NCBI GenBank assembly: GCA_050732395.1
Contig: JBOHQX010000300.1
Location: 12,838 to 76,837, forward strand
Direction of reading: 5' to 3'
DNA length: 64,000 nt
DNA from: JBIOXB01 sp050732395
GTDB taxonomy: Bacteria > Zhuqueibacterota > Zhuqueibacteria > Zhuqueibacterales > Zhuqueibacteraceae
Shown here piece by piece: positions 1 to 9,130 of this stretch. The notes under the pieces were generated by a model, which did no database searches, was not told the origin of the DNA, and saw nothing but the letters and a program-made list of their open reading frames with translations. How positions within the stretch are numbered: position 1 is the stretch's first letter; the number at the start of each line of letters is the position of its first letter. The position numbers and the translations under genes are program-made.

Positions 1-2550
1 CACGAAGCCGCTCCTCCGATCAGCTTGCGTTTACCAACCAAAGAAGAGATTCTATGCCAGGTCAATCTGGCTTTGGCTCAAGGTGTGAAAGGGGTTGTGT
101 ATTATGTTTACTCCACCGTGGCAAATCCGTATCAATCCGGCCTCTTGAATGCGAGTCGTGATACCACCACGCAATACAATCGCGTCAAGGACATCAACAC
201 CAATTATCAAGGGACTGGCCAAAACCTGGTCACTATTGGTAACAATTTTCTCAATCTGACCTGGAAAGAGGGCTACTCGATTCACCTCAATCAAAACGAA
301 CCCATCAACAGCACGTACACGTTGTACGATGTGACCTCCAAAATTCCAGCCGGCGCCACGGATGCAGAAAGCGATACTTATGTCGAGGTCGGCGTTTTAC
401 AGAACGGTTCTACCAGCCATTATATGGTCGTCAACCGCCGCTGCACCGGTACCGAAACCCGCGAAATTACCCTTACTCATCAGGGCAACTCCAATTATGC
501 CTATCGCATCACTGATGTTTACTCCGGCAGTACGACGACCTGTTACCTCGGCAGTGGCATCACCACCTTTCCCTACACGCTCGTGCTCGGCCCCGGGCAA
601 GGCAAGCTGCTCAAGCTCGAGGACATAGGCGCGTGGTCGAGCACGATCAGCGCCAACACCACGTGGTCGGGCAACTATAGTATCAATGCCAATGTCACTG
701 TCAACAATAATATCACGCTCACGGTCTCACCTGGAGCAATAGTTCAATTCGGCAGCGCGAAATCGCTCACCATTAACGGCAAGCTCGTCGCCGACAGCAA
801 CAATCCCAACCAGCGGATCACTTTCAACGGCGCCAGCTCCACACCCGGCTTTTGGAGCGGCATCAAAATCTACCCGGGCAGCAGCACCAACGTCAGCACC
901 CTGCGCCGCTGTAACGTGCAGTATGCCACTACCGGCATCACCATTACTTACACCGGCAACCAAAACTACGTTACCGTCGATAGATGCCGGGTCAGCAACA
1001 ACGCTTCGAGTGGTATTACTGTGAATGGCAATGCCTTTTCGGGCGCTTTTGCGCATCCCCTCATCAGCAATAGCCACGTTCATTCCAACAGCTCCAGCGG
1101 CATCTCCATGTCTAACTACGCCAAGCCCGTGGTCAGCGGAAATCGAATTGAGGGCAATACCGGATACGGCATCACTGCCAATACCTCTTGCCTTCCTGAA
1201 GTGAAGTATAATCTCGTCACCAGTAATAGTTCCAATGGCATGCTATTCACGTACTCCAGCAATGCGGAGGTGCACCGCAACACCGTCAAAACCAACTCGA
1301 GTGGCGGAGTTTATACCATGTTCACCAGCAATATCACGGCTCATGGCGTGGGTGCTTCAAAAGGCCGCAATGAAATCACCAACAATACCGGTTTGGGCAT
1401 TTATGCCAATGGCAGCTCGCCAGTGTTCGGGATTGCTCCGAATGGCTACAACTGGATTCAAAACAACACGAGTTATGAAGCGCAACAGGTCGGCAGCCTC
1501 AATCAAATACGCGCAGAAAATTGCTATTGGGGCGGCGGTGCACCGGCGCCCAGTGAAATTTCCGGCGCCGTCGATTATTCGCCTTATACCACGACTGTCC
1601 CTGATTCGGTAGGTTGGGGCCATGACGGTACGTATGACCCCTCTTATCTCAAAACAGGCAATTCCGGGACGATCGCAGAACTGTTCGCCCCACAAACACC
1701 CAATGACCCCATGGCCTCGGCAGCCATTTTCGCGTCAAATGGCTCTTCAAGCGATTGGACAGAAGAGTTAAGGGCCGCGATTCACGAGGGACTCAAAACC
1801 GGCGATTGGAGCAAGGCCACCGAGGTGATTACCTCATTGCACCGCGAGCTGCAAAATGCACGCATACCCGAGGTCGATTTCAGCGTGGTCACCGCTTATG
1901 CCAACGACCGCGAGGTGGCATCTTTCATCGGCAAAATGCTGGCGCTGGTGTTGATGGAAAAAGACCTGCTTGAAAACAAAGTATCGGACGCGTTGGCAAA
2001 ATCAGCCGCCTTCAGGCAGAGCAATGCCGAGCATCAAGCCGAACTTTTGGCTAATGCCGGCTTGATTCATCTGTATCGCCAAAACGATCTGGTGGCGGCC
2101 AAAAACGTTTTGAGCCAATTGCAAGCCATGGCGCAGAGCGGCGATGCGACCGCAGCCGAGCATGTGAAGTTTTTCGGAATGATCATCACAGATTACGAGG
2201 GACAGCAGTCAGCAGAGGATGCGGGTTTAGCGAAGGTTGCGCTGGCCGTGGATCAAGCCAGCGCGCCTCCCATGAGCACGGCATTGGCGCAGAACTATCC
2301 GAACCCCTTCAATCCGGAAACGACTATCCGCTTTCGTCTAAACGAGAGTCAAAAGATTCGGCTACTCCTCTTTGACCTCACGGGAAAACTCGCGCGGACT
2401 CTGGCGGAAGGCGAGTTCTCGGCCGGAGAGCAGATAATCTCCTGGGACGGACGCGATCAGCAAGGGCAATGGGTTGCCAGCGGAGTTTATTTCTATGAGC
2501 TCCGCACCGAGAATAAAGTTGAACGCAGGAAGATGTCGTTAATTCGTTAG
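1..2550 (+). CDS. T9SS-sorted parallel beta-helix protein (5' partial)
   Basis: The reading frame is open to the left window edge, so the start and any signal peptide lie outside; the first in-window start-like codon is a TTG at 25. The first ~200 codons contain a stretch (LALAQGVKGVVYYVY) that resembles the end of a TIM-barrel glycosidase, but this is weak. About codons 215-525 are rich in short Asn/Ser/Gly repeats with the GI-x-N rhythm of a right-handed parallel beta-helix (PbH1). A helical, TPR-like linker follows (about 560-740). The last ~85 codons hold YPNPFNPE, then a beta-sandwich ending SGVYFYEL...KMSLIR, the type A C-terminal sorting domain of T9SS. The product is expected outside the cell or on its surface, perhaps acting on polysaccharide; the substrate cannot be read from the sequence. 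Confidence 0.85.
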   Translation, partial: HEAAPPISLRLPTKEEILCQVNLALAQGVKGVVYYVYSTVANPYQSGLLNASRDTTTQYNRVKDINTNYQGTGQNLVTIGNNFLNLTWKEGYSIHLNQNEPINSTYTLYDVTSKIPAGATDAESDTYVEVGVLQNGSTSHYMVVNRRCTGTETREITLTHQGNSNYAYRITDVYSGSTTTCYLGSGITTFPYTLVLGPGQGKLLKLEDIGAWSSTISANTTWSGNYSINANVTVNNNITLTVSPGAIVQFGSAKSLTINGKLVADSNNPNQRITFNGASSTPGFWSGIKIYPGSSTNVSTLRRCNVQYATTGITITYTGNQNYVTVDRCRVSNNASSGITVNGNAFSGAFAHPLISNSHVHSNSSSGISMSNYAKPVVSGNRIEGNTGYGITANTSCLPEVKYNLVTSNSSNGMLFTYSSNAEVHRNTVKTNSSGGVYTMFTSNITAHGVGASKGRNEITNNTGLGIYANGSSPVFGIAPNGYNWIQNNTSYEAQQVGSLNQIRAENCYWGGGAPAPSEISGAVDYSPYTTTVPDSVGWGHDGTYDPSYLKTGNSGTIAELFAPQTPNDPMASAAIFASNGSSSDWTEELRAAIHEGLKTGDWSKATEVITSLHRELQNARIPEVDFSVVTAYANDREVASFIGKMLALVLMEKDLLENKVSDALAKSAAFRQSNAEHQAELLANAGLIHLYRQNDLVAAKNVLSQLQAMAQSGDATAAEHVKFFGMIITDYEGQQSAEDAGLAKVALAVDQASAPPMSTALAQNYPNPFNPETTIRFRLNESQKIRLLLFDLTGKLARTLAEGEFSAGEQIISWDGRDQQGQWVASGVYFYELRTENKVERRKMSLIR

Positions 2551-2761
2551 CCGCACGAAGTCGCTCGACAAAATCGAAGGGTCATTCGGCATACTTCGAC
2601 TTTACCTGACAAGGGGCATTCACCTCCTCATGGCTCGCAGCAGGAGGCTGCAAAACTTTTGCAATCGTCCAGCTCAAGATTTTCAAACGAGCCGCTGAAG
2701 GGCCCTACGGTCTGAGAATCAAAGCTCCTTTCGGAGCAGCGTTAAATTAAGAACTTGCCAA

Positions 2762-2820
2762 ACGGATTGAAAAACGACCAACGGATTCTGTTCTGAAATC
2801 GTTGGTCGCTTTTCATCCGT
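2762..2820. terminator. Long hairpin between convergent genes
   Basis: ACGGAT at 2762-2767 pairs with ATCCGT at 2815-2820, and GACCAACG pairs with CGTTGGTC around a short loop. It lies between the end of the beta-helix gene and the end of the converging methyltransferase gene, whose last codons it overlaps. It probably acts as a bidirectional terminator; there is no strong T run, so it may instead be one of the intergenic palindromes seen elsewhere in the window. Confidence 0.5.
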
Positions 2821-3787
2821 AGCCTTTTCTAAACAATCCAATCTTCAAATAATCATCTCCAGAAAAATCTTTGCTGATAGGAATTTCTTCAATCAAGCTC
2901 AATTTCTCCGTTAAGGTTTGCAAAAAATTTCGGCGGGTGAGATCACGAGCATTCGTGCTGGCAAGCAGATAGCCGCCAGGGCGCAGCACGCGCTCGAAAT
3001 CTTCCAGCATTTCACGAAAACCTTTTGCAACACTGAAACGAGTACCGGACTTTTGCGATGAGTAAGTCGGCGGATCACAGATGATTAAATCAAACGACTC
3101 GTTCTTCTGCTTACGCAGAAATTTCACCGCATCTTCGCGACGTTGGCGCACGACCGCCACTTCATTTAGACCTTGATTTTCCTTCGCCCAATTCAGCCAA
3201 TGCGCGCTGGTATCAACTTCGATAACGCGCCCCGCGCCGGCCTTGGCGGCAGCAATGGAAAACCCGCCGGTGTAGGAAAACAAATTCAAAACCTGATCAC
3301 CGGCTTTCACGAGCTGGTAAACACGCTGCCGCGCATACTTGATATCCAAAAACAATCCCGTGCTGAAGCCGGCATGAAACGAAACCGCAAATTGCAAGTC
3401 AAATTCATGAATAGTGAAACGCTCCGGAGGCAGTTCACCGAGCAACAATTGCGGTGCCGGTTTTTGTGAAAAGCCCTCACTGCTGGCGTGTGAAAGATTT
3501 TCAGGTCGAAATTTCTTTACGGCACCATGAAAACGCAAACCGAGCTTGCTCAGTACCTCCGCAAATTGAGCGGCCAGCTCGGCCAAATTCTCGTGGAAGT
3601 AGTTTTCATAACAAGTGAAGAGCAGATAGCCGCCGTAATAATCCACTGCAAGCCGAGGATCGATCTCAAAATGAGAAAGGCGAAAGGCATCACAAGTTGT
3701 GAAAAACTTCCGCCGGCTCGCTATCATGGCGGGAAGTGATGATGACATCATGAACAAAAGTTGGGTGAAGTAGTCATTTTGTAGCAT
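2813..3787 (-). CDS. Class I SAM-dependent rRNA methyltransferase (RlmI/RlmK-like)
   Basis: A 324-residue protein with a Rossmann-type methyltransferase core in its C-terminal half. NLFSYTGGFSIAAAKAGA (about 165-185) is the SAM-binding motif I, followed by the acidic strand end VIEVD and the catalytic motif DPPTY (about 240), as in the RlmI/RlmK family of 23S rRNA base methyltransferases. The N-terminal half is the family's alpha/beta substrate-binding region; the extreme N-terminal PUA domain of E. coli RlmI is missing or very short. Several in-frame ATGs lie within the first 22 codons, so the start is uncertain. It is not obviously in an operon: a palindromic repeat separates it from modB. 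Confidence 0.8.
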   Translation of the reverse strand: MLQNDYFTQLLFMMSSSLPAMIASRRKFFTTCDAFRLSHFEIDPRLAVDYYGGYLLFTCYENYFHENLAELAAQFAEVLSKLGLRFHGAVKKFRPENLSHASSEGFSQKPAPQLLLGELPPERFTIHEFDLQFAVSFHAGFSTGLFLDIKYARQRVYQLVKAGDQVLNLFSYTGGFSIAAAKAGAGRVIEVDTSAHWLNWAKENQGLNEVAVVRQRREDAVKFLRKQKNESFDLIICDPPTYSSQKSGTRFSVAKGFREMLEDFERVLRPGGYLLASTNARDLTRRNFLQTLTEKLSLIEEIPISKDFSGDDYLKIGLFRKGYG

Positions 3788-3842
3788 TCACTACTGTGGT
3801 GGATTGTACTGCGACGTGAAGTCGACTAAACTACCTTTGTTT

Positions 3843-3944
3843 GTCATTCAGGAGGAATCTTGGTGAGTATTACCGAGGCCTTGTGAGTCATACTTCTTTG
3901 AAGGCCTCGACGGCGCTCACCGGGATTCCTTCTGAATGACGGGT
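3843..3944. repeat. REP-like palindrome, GTCATTC family
   Basis: A ~100-bp imperfect palindrome: GTCATTCAGGAGGAATC on the left faces GATTCCTTCTGAATGAC on the right, with an inner pair GAGGCCTT / AAGGCCTC. It is the cleanest isolated copy of a half-site (GTCATnCTGnAAGnATC) that recurs at 19.06, 20.2, 21.9, 37.4, 40.4, 40.8 and 53.7 kb, always between genes. It fills most of the gap between the methyltransferase and modB. Confidence 0.75.
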
Positions 3945-3984
3945 CCAAATGTCCGAGAAAAATTCCAATCCGCAAGTTGGTATA

Positions 3985-4677
3985 TCAAGACTCCCGCTCA
4001 ATCTTGCGCTGAATCAGGGTGATCAGCAACAACATGAAAAACGAAATGAGCAGTAAAATGAGAGCGTAAAGATGGGCCGTATCGTAATTGAGCTTTTGCA
4101 CTTCGTCGTACAGCGCAATGGAAGCCACTCTCGTTTTGCCGGGTATGTTCCCTCCCAGCATGACCACGACGCCAAATTCGCCCAGCGTGTGTGCAAAACC
4201 CAATATCGCCCCGACGCCGATCCCTTTGAGCGAAAGCGGAAGCACAACGTGCCCAAACGTTTGCCACGGCGTCGCGCCCATGGCGCGAGCAGCATCGAGG
4301 TAATCCTGATGGACTGAACGAAAAGAGCTCAAGATTGGTTGGACGGCATAGGGCAGGCTGTAGATGACGGAGCCAATCACCAGGCCTTTAAAAGTGAATG
4401 TCAAGGTTTGGCCGGTGAGCTCCATCCAAAACGCGCCGAAGGGGCGTTGCGGTGAGAAGAGCATGAGCAAATAGAAGCCGATGACCGTGGGGGGCAACAC
4501 GATCGGCAGGCTCACCACGGTTTCGAACACGACCGTGCTTCGCCCCCCGCGCCTGCACAGCCAGTACGCCAGCGGAAGGCTAACCAAAAGTAACAGCAGC
4601 GTGACCACGAAAGCCAGGCGCAACGTCAGCGCGAGTGCCTCCCACAGCTCGGGTGGCAATCCAAGAAATGCCGGCAA
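3985..4677 (-). CDS. modB: Molybdate ABC transporter permease ModB
   Basis: A 230-residue inner-membrane permease with five to six hydrophobic segments. It shows the ABC-permease EAA-type loop (YLDAARAMGATPWQTF, about residues 126-141) and the ModB-typical PLRVSIAYW-like start and FGVVVMLGGNIPG segment. It would form the channel for molybdate (or tungstate) import with ModA as periplasmic binding protein and an ATPase ModC. modA lies 11 bp upstream on the same strand, so the two are almost certainly co-transcribed. No modC follows: after modB come only a repeat and an unrelated methyltransferase gene. Confidence 0.9.
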   Translation of the reverse strand: MPAFLGLPPELWEALALTLRLAFVVTLLLLLVSLPLAYWLCRRGGRSTVVFETVVSLPIVLPPTVIGFYLLMLFSPQRPFGAFWMELTGQTLTFTFKGLVIGSVIYSLPYAVQPILSSFRSVHQDYLDAARAMGATPWQTFGHVVLPLSLKGIGVGAILGFAHTLGEFGVVVMLGGNIPGKTRVASIALYDEVQKLNYDTAHLYALILLLISFFMLLLITLIQRKIERES

Positions 4678-4688
4678 GCAGTGTTCCT

Positions 4689-5474
4689 TTATTGGGGCAG
4701 GCGAAATCCATAACGGTTGAAAACCGCCCTGGCCTGCTCCGAACGAATGAAATTCAGATATACTTTGGCCGCGGGCTTGCTTCTCCCCGTTTTGGTCAGC
4801 ACCGCTCCCTGCTCCAACCGCGGATAGTAGCTTTCGGGAATTTCATAAAACTTGCCGGCGTTGCTGAGCTTGGGCGCGAGCACCAACGACAACGCGACGA
4901 TGCCCGCGTCAACGTTCCCGGTTTGAATGAATTGCGCGGTTTGTGCGACGTTTTCGCCCAGCACGATTTTGTTTTGAATGGTATCCCAGGTTTTACTGTG
5001 CACCAGCGCGGCTTTCGCCGCCCGGCCGTACGGCGCATGCTCTGGATTCGCAATGGCAATGCGTTTGATCTTCACGTCACGCAAGATTTCCAAACCGTGT
5101 TCGACCGCGATTTCGGGATTGAGCGACCAGAGCACGATATGGCCGACCGCATACAACGTCAAGCTACTGGAATCCGCCAGCCCGGCCTTGATCAATTCTT
5201 CGGGATATTTCATATCCGCCGACATGAAAATGTCAAAAGGCGCGCCGTTTTGTATTTGCGCGAATAGATTTCCGGAGGCACCTGCTGAAACCTGCAGCAC
5301 GACCTGCGGATGCGTTTTCCGAAATTCCACGTTCAAATCGTCGAGGCAATATACCAAATCTGCGGCAGCGGCAATGGTGAGCGTTTCATCATTTTGGGCA
5401 CGAGCCACCGCCGCCATCGCAAAAAGGCTCATCCCAATGGCAATGAGACATTTAGTTTTCACAAGAGATTTCAT
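4689..5474 (-). CDS. modA: Molybdate-binding periplasmic protein ModA
   Basis: A 261-residue substrate-binding protein with a classic signal peptide (about 1-26, ending AVARA-QND). ModA signatures are visible: AAAADL near the mature N-terminus, SAGASGNLFAQI (about 63-74) and GAPFDIFMSADMKYP (about 77-91), which line the oxyanion pocket; later VDAGIVALSL matches the hinge-proximal motif. It would capture molybdate in the periplasm and hand it to ModB. The supply would serve molybdoenzymes, which fits an anaerobic respiratory lifestyle, though none is encoded in this window. Confidence 0.92.
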   Translation of the reverse strand: MKSLVKTKCLIAIGMSLFAMAAVARAQNDETLTIAAAADLVYCLDDLNVEFRKTHPQVVLQVSAGASGNLFAQIQNGAPFDIFMSADMKYPEELIKAGLADSSSLTLYAVGHIVLWSLNPEIAVEHGLEILRDVKIKRIAIANPEHAPYGRAAKAALVHSKTWDTIQNKIVLGENVAQTAQFIQTGNVDAGIVALSLVLAPKLSNAGKFYEIPESYYPRLEQGAVLTKTGRSKPAAKVYLNFIRSEQARAVFNRYGFRLPQ

Positions 5475-5530
5475 CTGAAAATCCGGTGTTACATTCTTGC
5501 TTTGCGCCTGAAGGCGCTACTACGAACCGC

Positions 5531-7975
5531 TCAGACGGCTTTCAGCACCACCAGCGTCATATCGTCATGCTGCGGCTGGTCGCCGACAAAGCCTTTGACC
5601 GACTCAATGATACGGTGTACCAATTCCTCAGAACTGCCGTTCTTGTTGCGGTGGAGCATATCCAAAAATCGCTCTTCGCCGAATTCCTGCAAATGGCCAT
5701 CCATCGCTTCGGTGAAGCCGTCGGTGTAAAGCACAAGGGTGTCACCCGGCGACAGTAGCAATTCGCCTTCCACCAGGGTTTTGTTGAACAATTCGCCGCC
5801 ATCCAGCCCCAGCCCGATGCCCGCCGTTTGCAGCAGGCGCGCTTCGCTCTCGCCGGTGCGAAAAACAATGCCGGGGTTGTGACCCGCCCGTGCAAAGCGC
5901 AGCAGGCGCCGTTTGCTGTCGAGCACGGCGTAAAACATGCTCACGTACCAATTGCGCTCAATGGTGCGATACATGAGATGGTTCACTTTGCTGAGGACTT
6001 TCTTGGGCGAAGTTTCTTCGCCGGCATGTGATTGCAAAATACCTTTGGTGAGCGTCATGTAAATCGCGGCTGGCACGCCTTTGCCGGAAACGTCGCCCAC
6101 GGCAATGCCGAGGTTACCGTCGCGCAGATCAACGAAATCAAAATAATCGCCGCCGACTTCAAGCGCAGGTATGCATACGCCGGCGACGTCAAATCCAGCC
6201 ACGGACGGTTGCGTTTTCGGCAACAACCCCAATTGCACGCGATGCGCGATTTCCAATTCCTTCTGCAGGCGTACGCGCTCTTTAATGCGGCGAATATGCG
6301 CAGGCTCGTCTTCGGGCGTGAAGTGAAATTCTTCCCCGCGCCATTTGCCGATGGCTCCGATCACCAAAAGCCCGGCCAGCACTGCCAGCGCCAATAATCC
6401 ATTGCTCAAAAAGAAGGGCGACGAGCTGGCGATGAACGGGCCAATTTGTGTCAACACCGAAAAAACTCCCATTGAAATCATGGCAGCAAGCAGACCATAG
6501 CGCCAAAAAACGATCCCTTGCATCAAGCCAAGCGCGAAAAATGGCACGAAAGTCAGATAAGCCGGGCGCAAGCTGTACGTGTCGTTGAAAAAGATCAGAA
6601 ACAGGCCGTACAAAAAGGCGGAGACGGTGATCGCGGCCGCGGCCGAGTTCAGCTTGCGGCGCAGCGAGGGAATCAACCACAAGCGAAAGACGACTTCATC
6701 GAACAGCCCGCCGAAGATCAGGCTGATGGTGAAAGTCAGCACCGGCAAATAGTGATCAAAATTCGCTCCGCCAACCGCGCTGATGCGCGGCTGTGCCCCG
6801 AGGGCGTGAATCATCACGTAATAGATAATTTGCACCAGTGCGAAAACGATGGCACCAAAGGCGATGCCGGCGGGCAGCTCGCGCCCGATATTTTTGGTGA
6901 GCAAGCGGCGATTGAAAAGACTATCGACGCCGGCCAGCAAGCGAGGATGATCCGCACGCAGCACTTGCTCGCCGACGGTCCAGCCGCCGAGTACCATCAA
7001 AGCGATGAAGTTATAGCCGAAGACGGCTGATACGCCGAAATGAATCAATTTGCTGTATACCTGGCTGATGGCGCCGAAGCCGGTTCCTAAAGCCATACGG
7101 TCCCAGCTATTGATCGCACCGACCACCAACATAAAAAACACGATGCCAGCCAGCGACAGCCCGGTGCGCACGCCGATCTCACCCTCATGATATTTTCGCA
7201 AAAAAGCCACCAGAGAGACGAACAACAAAACGATGTAAACGATGACTGAAAGCGTATTGATGAGAATATTCGCAGAGCCGACGACACCCGAGGCTGCAAT
7301 AAAGTCTTGAGGATCGCGCAGATAGCGCACGGCGGAAGTGAGCTTCGTGCCGGAGACGTAGAACTCGATGACATCTGCGGCTTCTTTTAAAGAGGTATCG
7401 CGGCGAACAAAGACGAGCTTGGCATCGGTGCGCCGGAGCTTTTGCGTGCGGCTCGATTGCTCCAGCTTGAAATCCGCGGGTTGGATTTCAGGCCAATTGT
7501 TCAATGTCTGTTGCGCGATTTGCAAGCCTTGCGTCGCCGTCAAGGAATCCCCGGCCACCGAATCGGGTAGCGTATGAATAAAGCCGATCAATTTGCCGCT
7601 CGGCGATACGCGCACCTGCATGGTCTCGCGTTGCTGATCCTTCGGCACGTTTTGATAAAAATCGAATTGCCAATACGATAAAGGTAAGCGATCTTCCCGG
7701 CCCAGTGCGATGATCGGCGCCACGCCGAATGCGCTCATCATGTAATCCAGGCCGGAGGCATCATAAATAAAAATCGCATCATAATAAAATTTGCCGGCGT
7801 CGAAGCCTTGCTGCCGCAAACAAGCTTCCACGACTTGTTTGGCTTCGCTGCGGGTCACCCGGGGATCGCTGGCAAAATAGGGGTTGATTTGAGGCATGAT
7901 CAAAGCCCCCAGTACCAGACTCACAAGCGCAATTCCGGCTAAAATCCAAGAAGAAATTGTCTTTTGTTGCTTCAT
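5531..7975 (-). CDS. Membrane CPBP-like/SpoIIE-type PP2C phosphatase fusion
   Basis: About 814 residues. I chose the ATG at 7975 because GGAG lies six bases upstream; a start 15 codons earlier is possible. Residues ~1-25 are a membrane anchor and ~30-230 a soluble, probably periplasmic, region. About 240-590 is polytopic and contains a CPBP-like segment (GLFDEVVFRLWL) in which the usual EExxxR is DExxxR and the later membrane His motif is not evident, so protease activity is doubtful. The last ~215 residues form a SpoIIE-type PP2C serine phosphatase with metal-binding GGDYFDF, GDVSGKG, YTDGFTEA and HDDMT. Such phosphatases usually control anti-sigma or anti-anti-sigma partners; none is adjacent. 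Confidence 0.85.
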   Translation of the reverse strand: MKQQKTISSWILAGIALVSLVLGALIMPQINPYFASDPRVTRSEAKQVVEACLRQQGFDAGKFYYDAIFIYDASGLDYMMSAFGVAPIIALGREDRLPLSYWQFDFYQNVPKDQQRETMQVRVSPSGKLIGFIHTLPDSVAGDSLTATQGLQIAQQTLNNWPEIQPADFKLEQSSRTQKLRRTDAKLVFVRRDTSLKEAADVIEFYVSGTKLTSAVRYLRDPQDFIAASGVVGSANILINTLSVIVYIVLLFVSLVAFLRKYHEGEIGVRTGLSLAGIVFFMLVVGAINSWDRMALGTGFGAISQVYSKLIHFGVSAVFGYNFIALMVLGGWTVGEQVLRADHPRLLAGVDSLFNRRLLTKNIGRELPAGIAFGAIVFALVQIIYYVMIHALGAQPRISAVGGANFDHYLPVLTFTISLIFGGLFDEVVFRLWLIPSLRRKLNSAAAAITVSAFLYGLFLIFFNDTYSLRPAYLTFVPFFALGLMQGIVFWRYGLLAAMISMGVFSVLTQIGPFIASSSPFFLSNGLLALAVLAGLLVIGAIGKWRGEEFHFTPEDEPAHIRRIKERVRLQKELEIAHRVQLGLLPKTQPSVAGFDVAGVCIPALEVGGDYFDFVDLRDGNLGIAVGDVSGKGVPAAIYMTLTKGILQSHAGEETSPKKVLSKVNHLMYRTIERNWYVSMFYAVLDSKRRLLRFARAGHNPGIVFRTGESEARLLQTAGIGLGLDGGELFNKTLVEGELLLSPGDTLVLYTDGFTEAMDGHLQEFGEERFLDMLHRNKNGSSEELVHRIIESVKGFVGDQPQHDDMTLVVLKAV

Positions 7976-8291
7976 GTCCGCTCCAGCTCTTCCGATGATC
8001 CGTGGGTGACGAGAGACCAACCAGTGATAAAGCTATCGGTTTTTACTTGAAAATCAAACAAATGTTACCACTTTTTTGCCATATAAGTGGCTTGACATGC
8101 ATGAGATTAGTGGTTAAGTTGATGGTATAATGAACAAACGTTTTGTTTCTGACCGCGCTTATTACACTCACAAAAGGCTTGCAACAAAAATGAAACCGCC
8201 AGGGAAGGAAATTTGGGAGAGCGAAGCTCTCGCCAAAGTCGGCAAATGGGTAGATTTGCATTTTGGAACAGGCTGGAGGAAGTCTGCAATT
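7976..8291. other. Divergent intergenic region
   Basis: About 316 bp between the divergent phosphatase gene and the DUF192 gene, likely holding promoters for both. A TTGACA (8092-8097) and a TATAAT (8126-8131) are present, but 28 bp apart. The first part of the frame open from 8130 is not convincingly coding. Confidence 0.4.
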
Positions 8292-8804
8292 TTGAAGGGT
8301 TCTTCGTTACGGTTCCCATTTCGTAGCGGAATTCAGGCACGAAATATCACAATCGGATTGATCGCCATTCTTCCCATTTTGACCGGCTGCCAGAGTGCTT
8401 CCCAAGAAAAGCACAAGCCCGCTGAAGCGGAAACTCAAGGGCAAAATGCGGAGCATTTGCCTCGCATCATGGTCGGCAACATCCCCTTGCGCGTCGAGAT
8501 TGTGCAAACCGATGAAGAACGCATGCGCGGCCTGATGTTTCGCGAGAAGCTGCCGGAGGGGCAAGGCATGTTGTTCGTGTTCGAGCACTCGAGCACGCAA
8601 TCCTTTTGGATGCGCAACACGTTTATTGCGCTCGATATTGCTTTCATAGACGCGGACGGGCGCATTGTCGACATCCAACGCATGGAGCCTTTGGATGAAA
8701 CCAGGAGCTACCTTTCGCCCGCGCCCGTACCGTACGTTCTGGAAGTCAACGCCGGCTGGTTCACGCGGCACGGGCTCAAGGCGGGGGACATTGTGAAGTT
8801 TTAG
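8292..8804 (+). CDS. DUF192 family lipoprotein
   Basis: The frame is open from 8130, but I place the start at the TTG at 8292: GGAGGAAG lies nine bases upstream (8275-8282), and this start puts a lipoprotein signal (LIAILPILTGC) at the N-terminus. The product is about 170 residues. The mature part is a single DUF192 domain (VEIVQTDEERMRGLMFRE, then GMLFVF, FWMRNTFIALDIAF and the C-terminal YVLEVNAGW). DUF192 proteins are small exported beta-rich proteins of unknown molecular function. The gene stands alone, divergent from the phosphatase gene and converging on the YeaQ-type gene. Confidence 0.8.
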   Translation: MKGSSLRFPFRSGIQARNITIGLIAILPILTGCQSASQEKHKPAEAETQGQNAEHLPRIMVGNIPLRVEIVQTDEERMRGLMFREKLPEGQGMLFVFEHSSTQSFWMRNTFIALDIAFIDADGRIVDIQRMEPLDETRSYLSPAPVPYVLEVNAGWFTRHGLKAGDIVKF

Positions 8805-8836
8805 CGCGTTGGGCCAGGCAATCTCGGGACGCCGTT

Positions 8837-9088
8837 TCAAAGCCTCTTGACAAAACCTACGAGATATAACAACACGATCGCGCCAACGGTTGCCGTAATG
8901 ATGAAGCCGATCGTGCCATAGGCCGATAATCCCAGCAAGCTAAATAAAAAGCTGCCCAGCAAGGAGCCAACCACTCCAACTATGATATTACCCACCAAAC
9001 CGAAGCTGCGGCCTTTCATGATTTGTCCCGCCAGCCAGCCGGCTAGCAAACCGATCAACAGGACGTAAATCCAATACGACAGGCTCAT
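8837..9088 (-). CDS. GlsB/YeaQ/YmgE family small membrane protein
   Basis: An 83-residue protein with three hydrophobic segments rich in Gly: LIGLLAGWLAGQI, then GLVGNIIVGVVGSLLGSFLF, then a C-terminal helix ending YLVGFVKRL. The pattern GLxGNIIVGVVGSxLG is the signature of the transglycosylase-associated (YeaQ/YmgE, GlsB) family. Members are often induced by stress, but no biochemical role is established. AGGAGGAAAG lies just upstream of the ATG and is a strong ribosome binding site. Confidence 0.9.
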   Translation of the reverse strand: MSLSYWIYVLLIGLLAGWLAGQIMKGRSFGLVGNIIVGVVGSLLGSFLFSLLGLSAYGTIGFIITATVGAIVLLYLVGFVKRL

Positions 9089-9130
9089 AATCTTTCCTCC
9101 TCACTTTGAAATTGAAAGTTACACAAGAGA

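Noticed and set aside
8092..8131. TTGACA and TATAAT near the DUF192 gene as a sigma-70 promoter
   Set aside because: The two hexamers are 28 bp apart, far from the usual 16-18, and this lineage may use different promoter elements.
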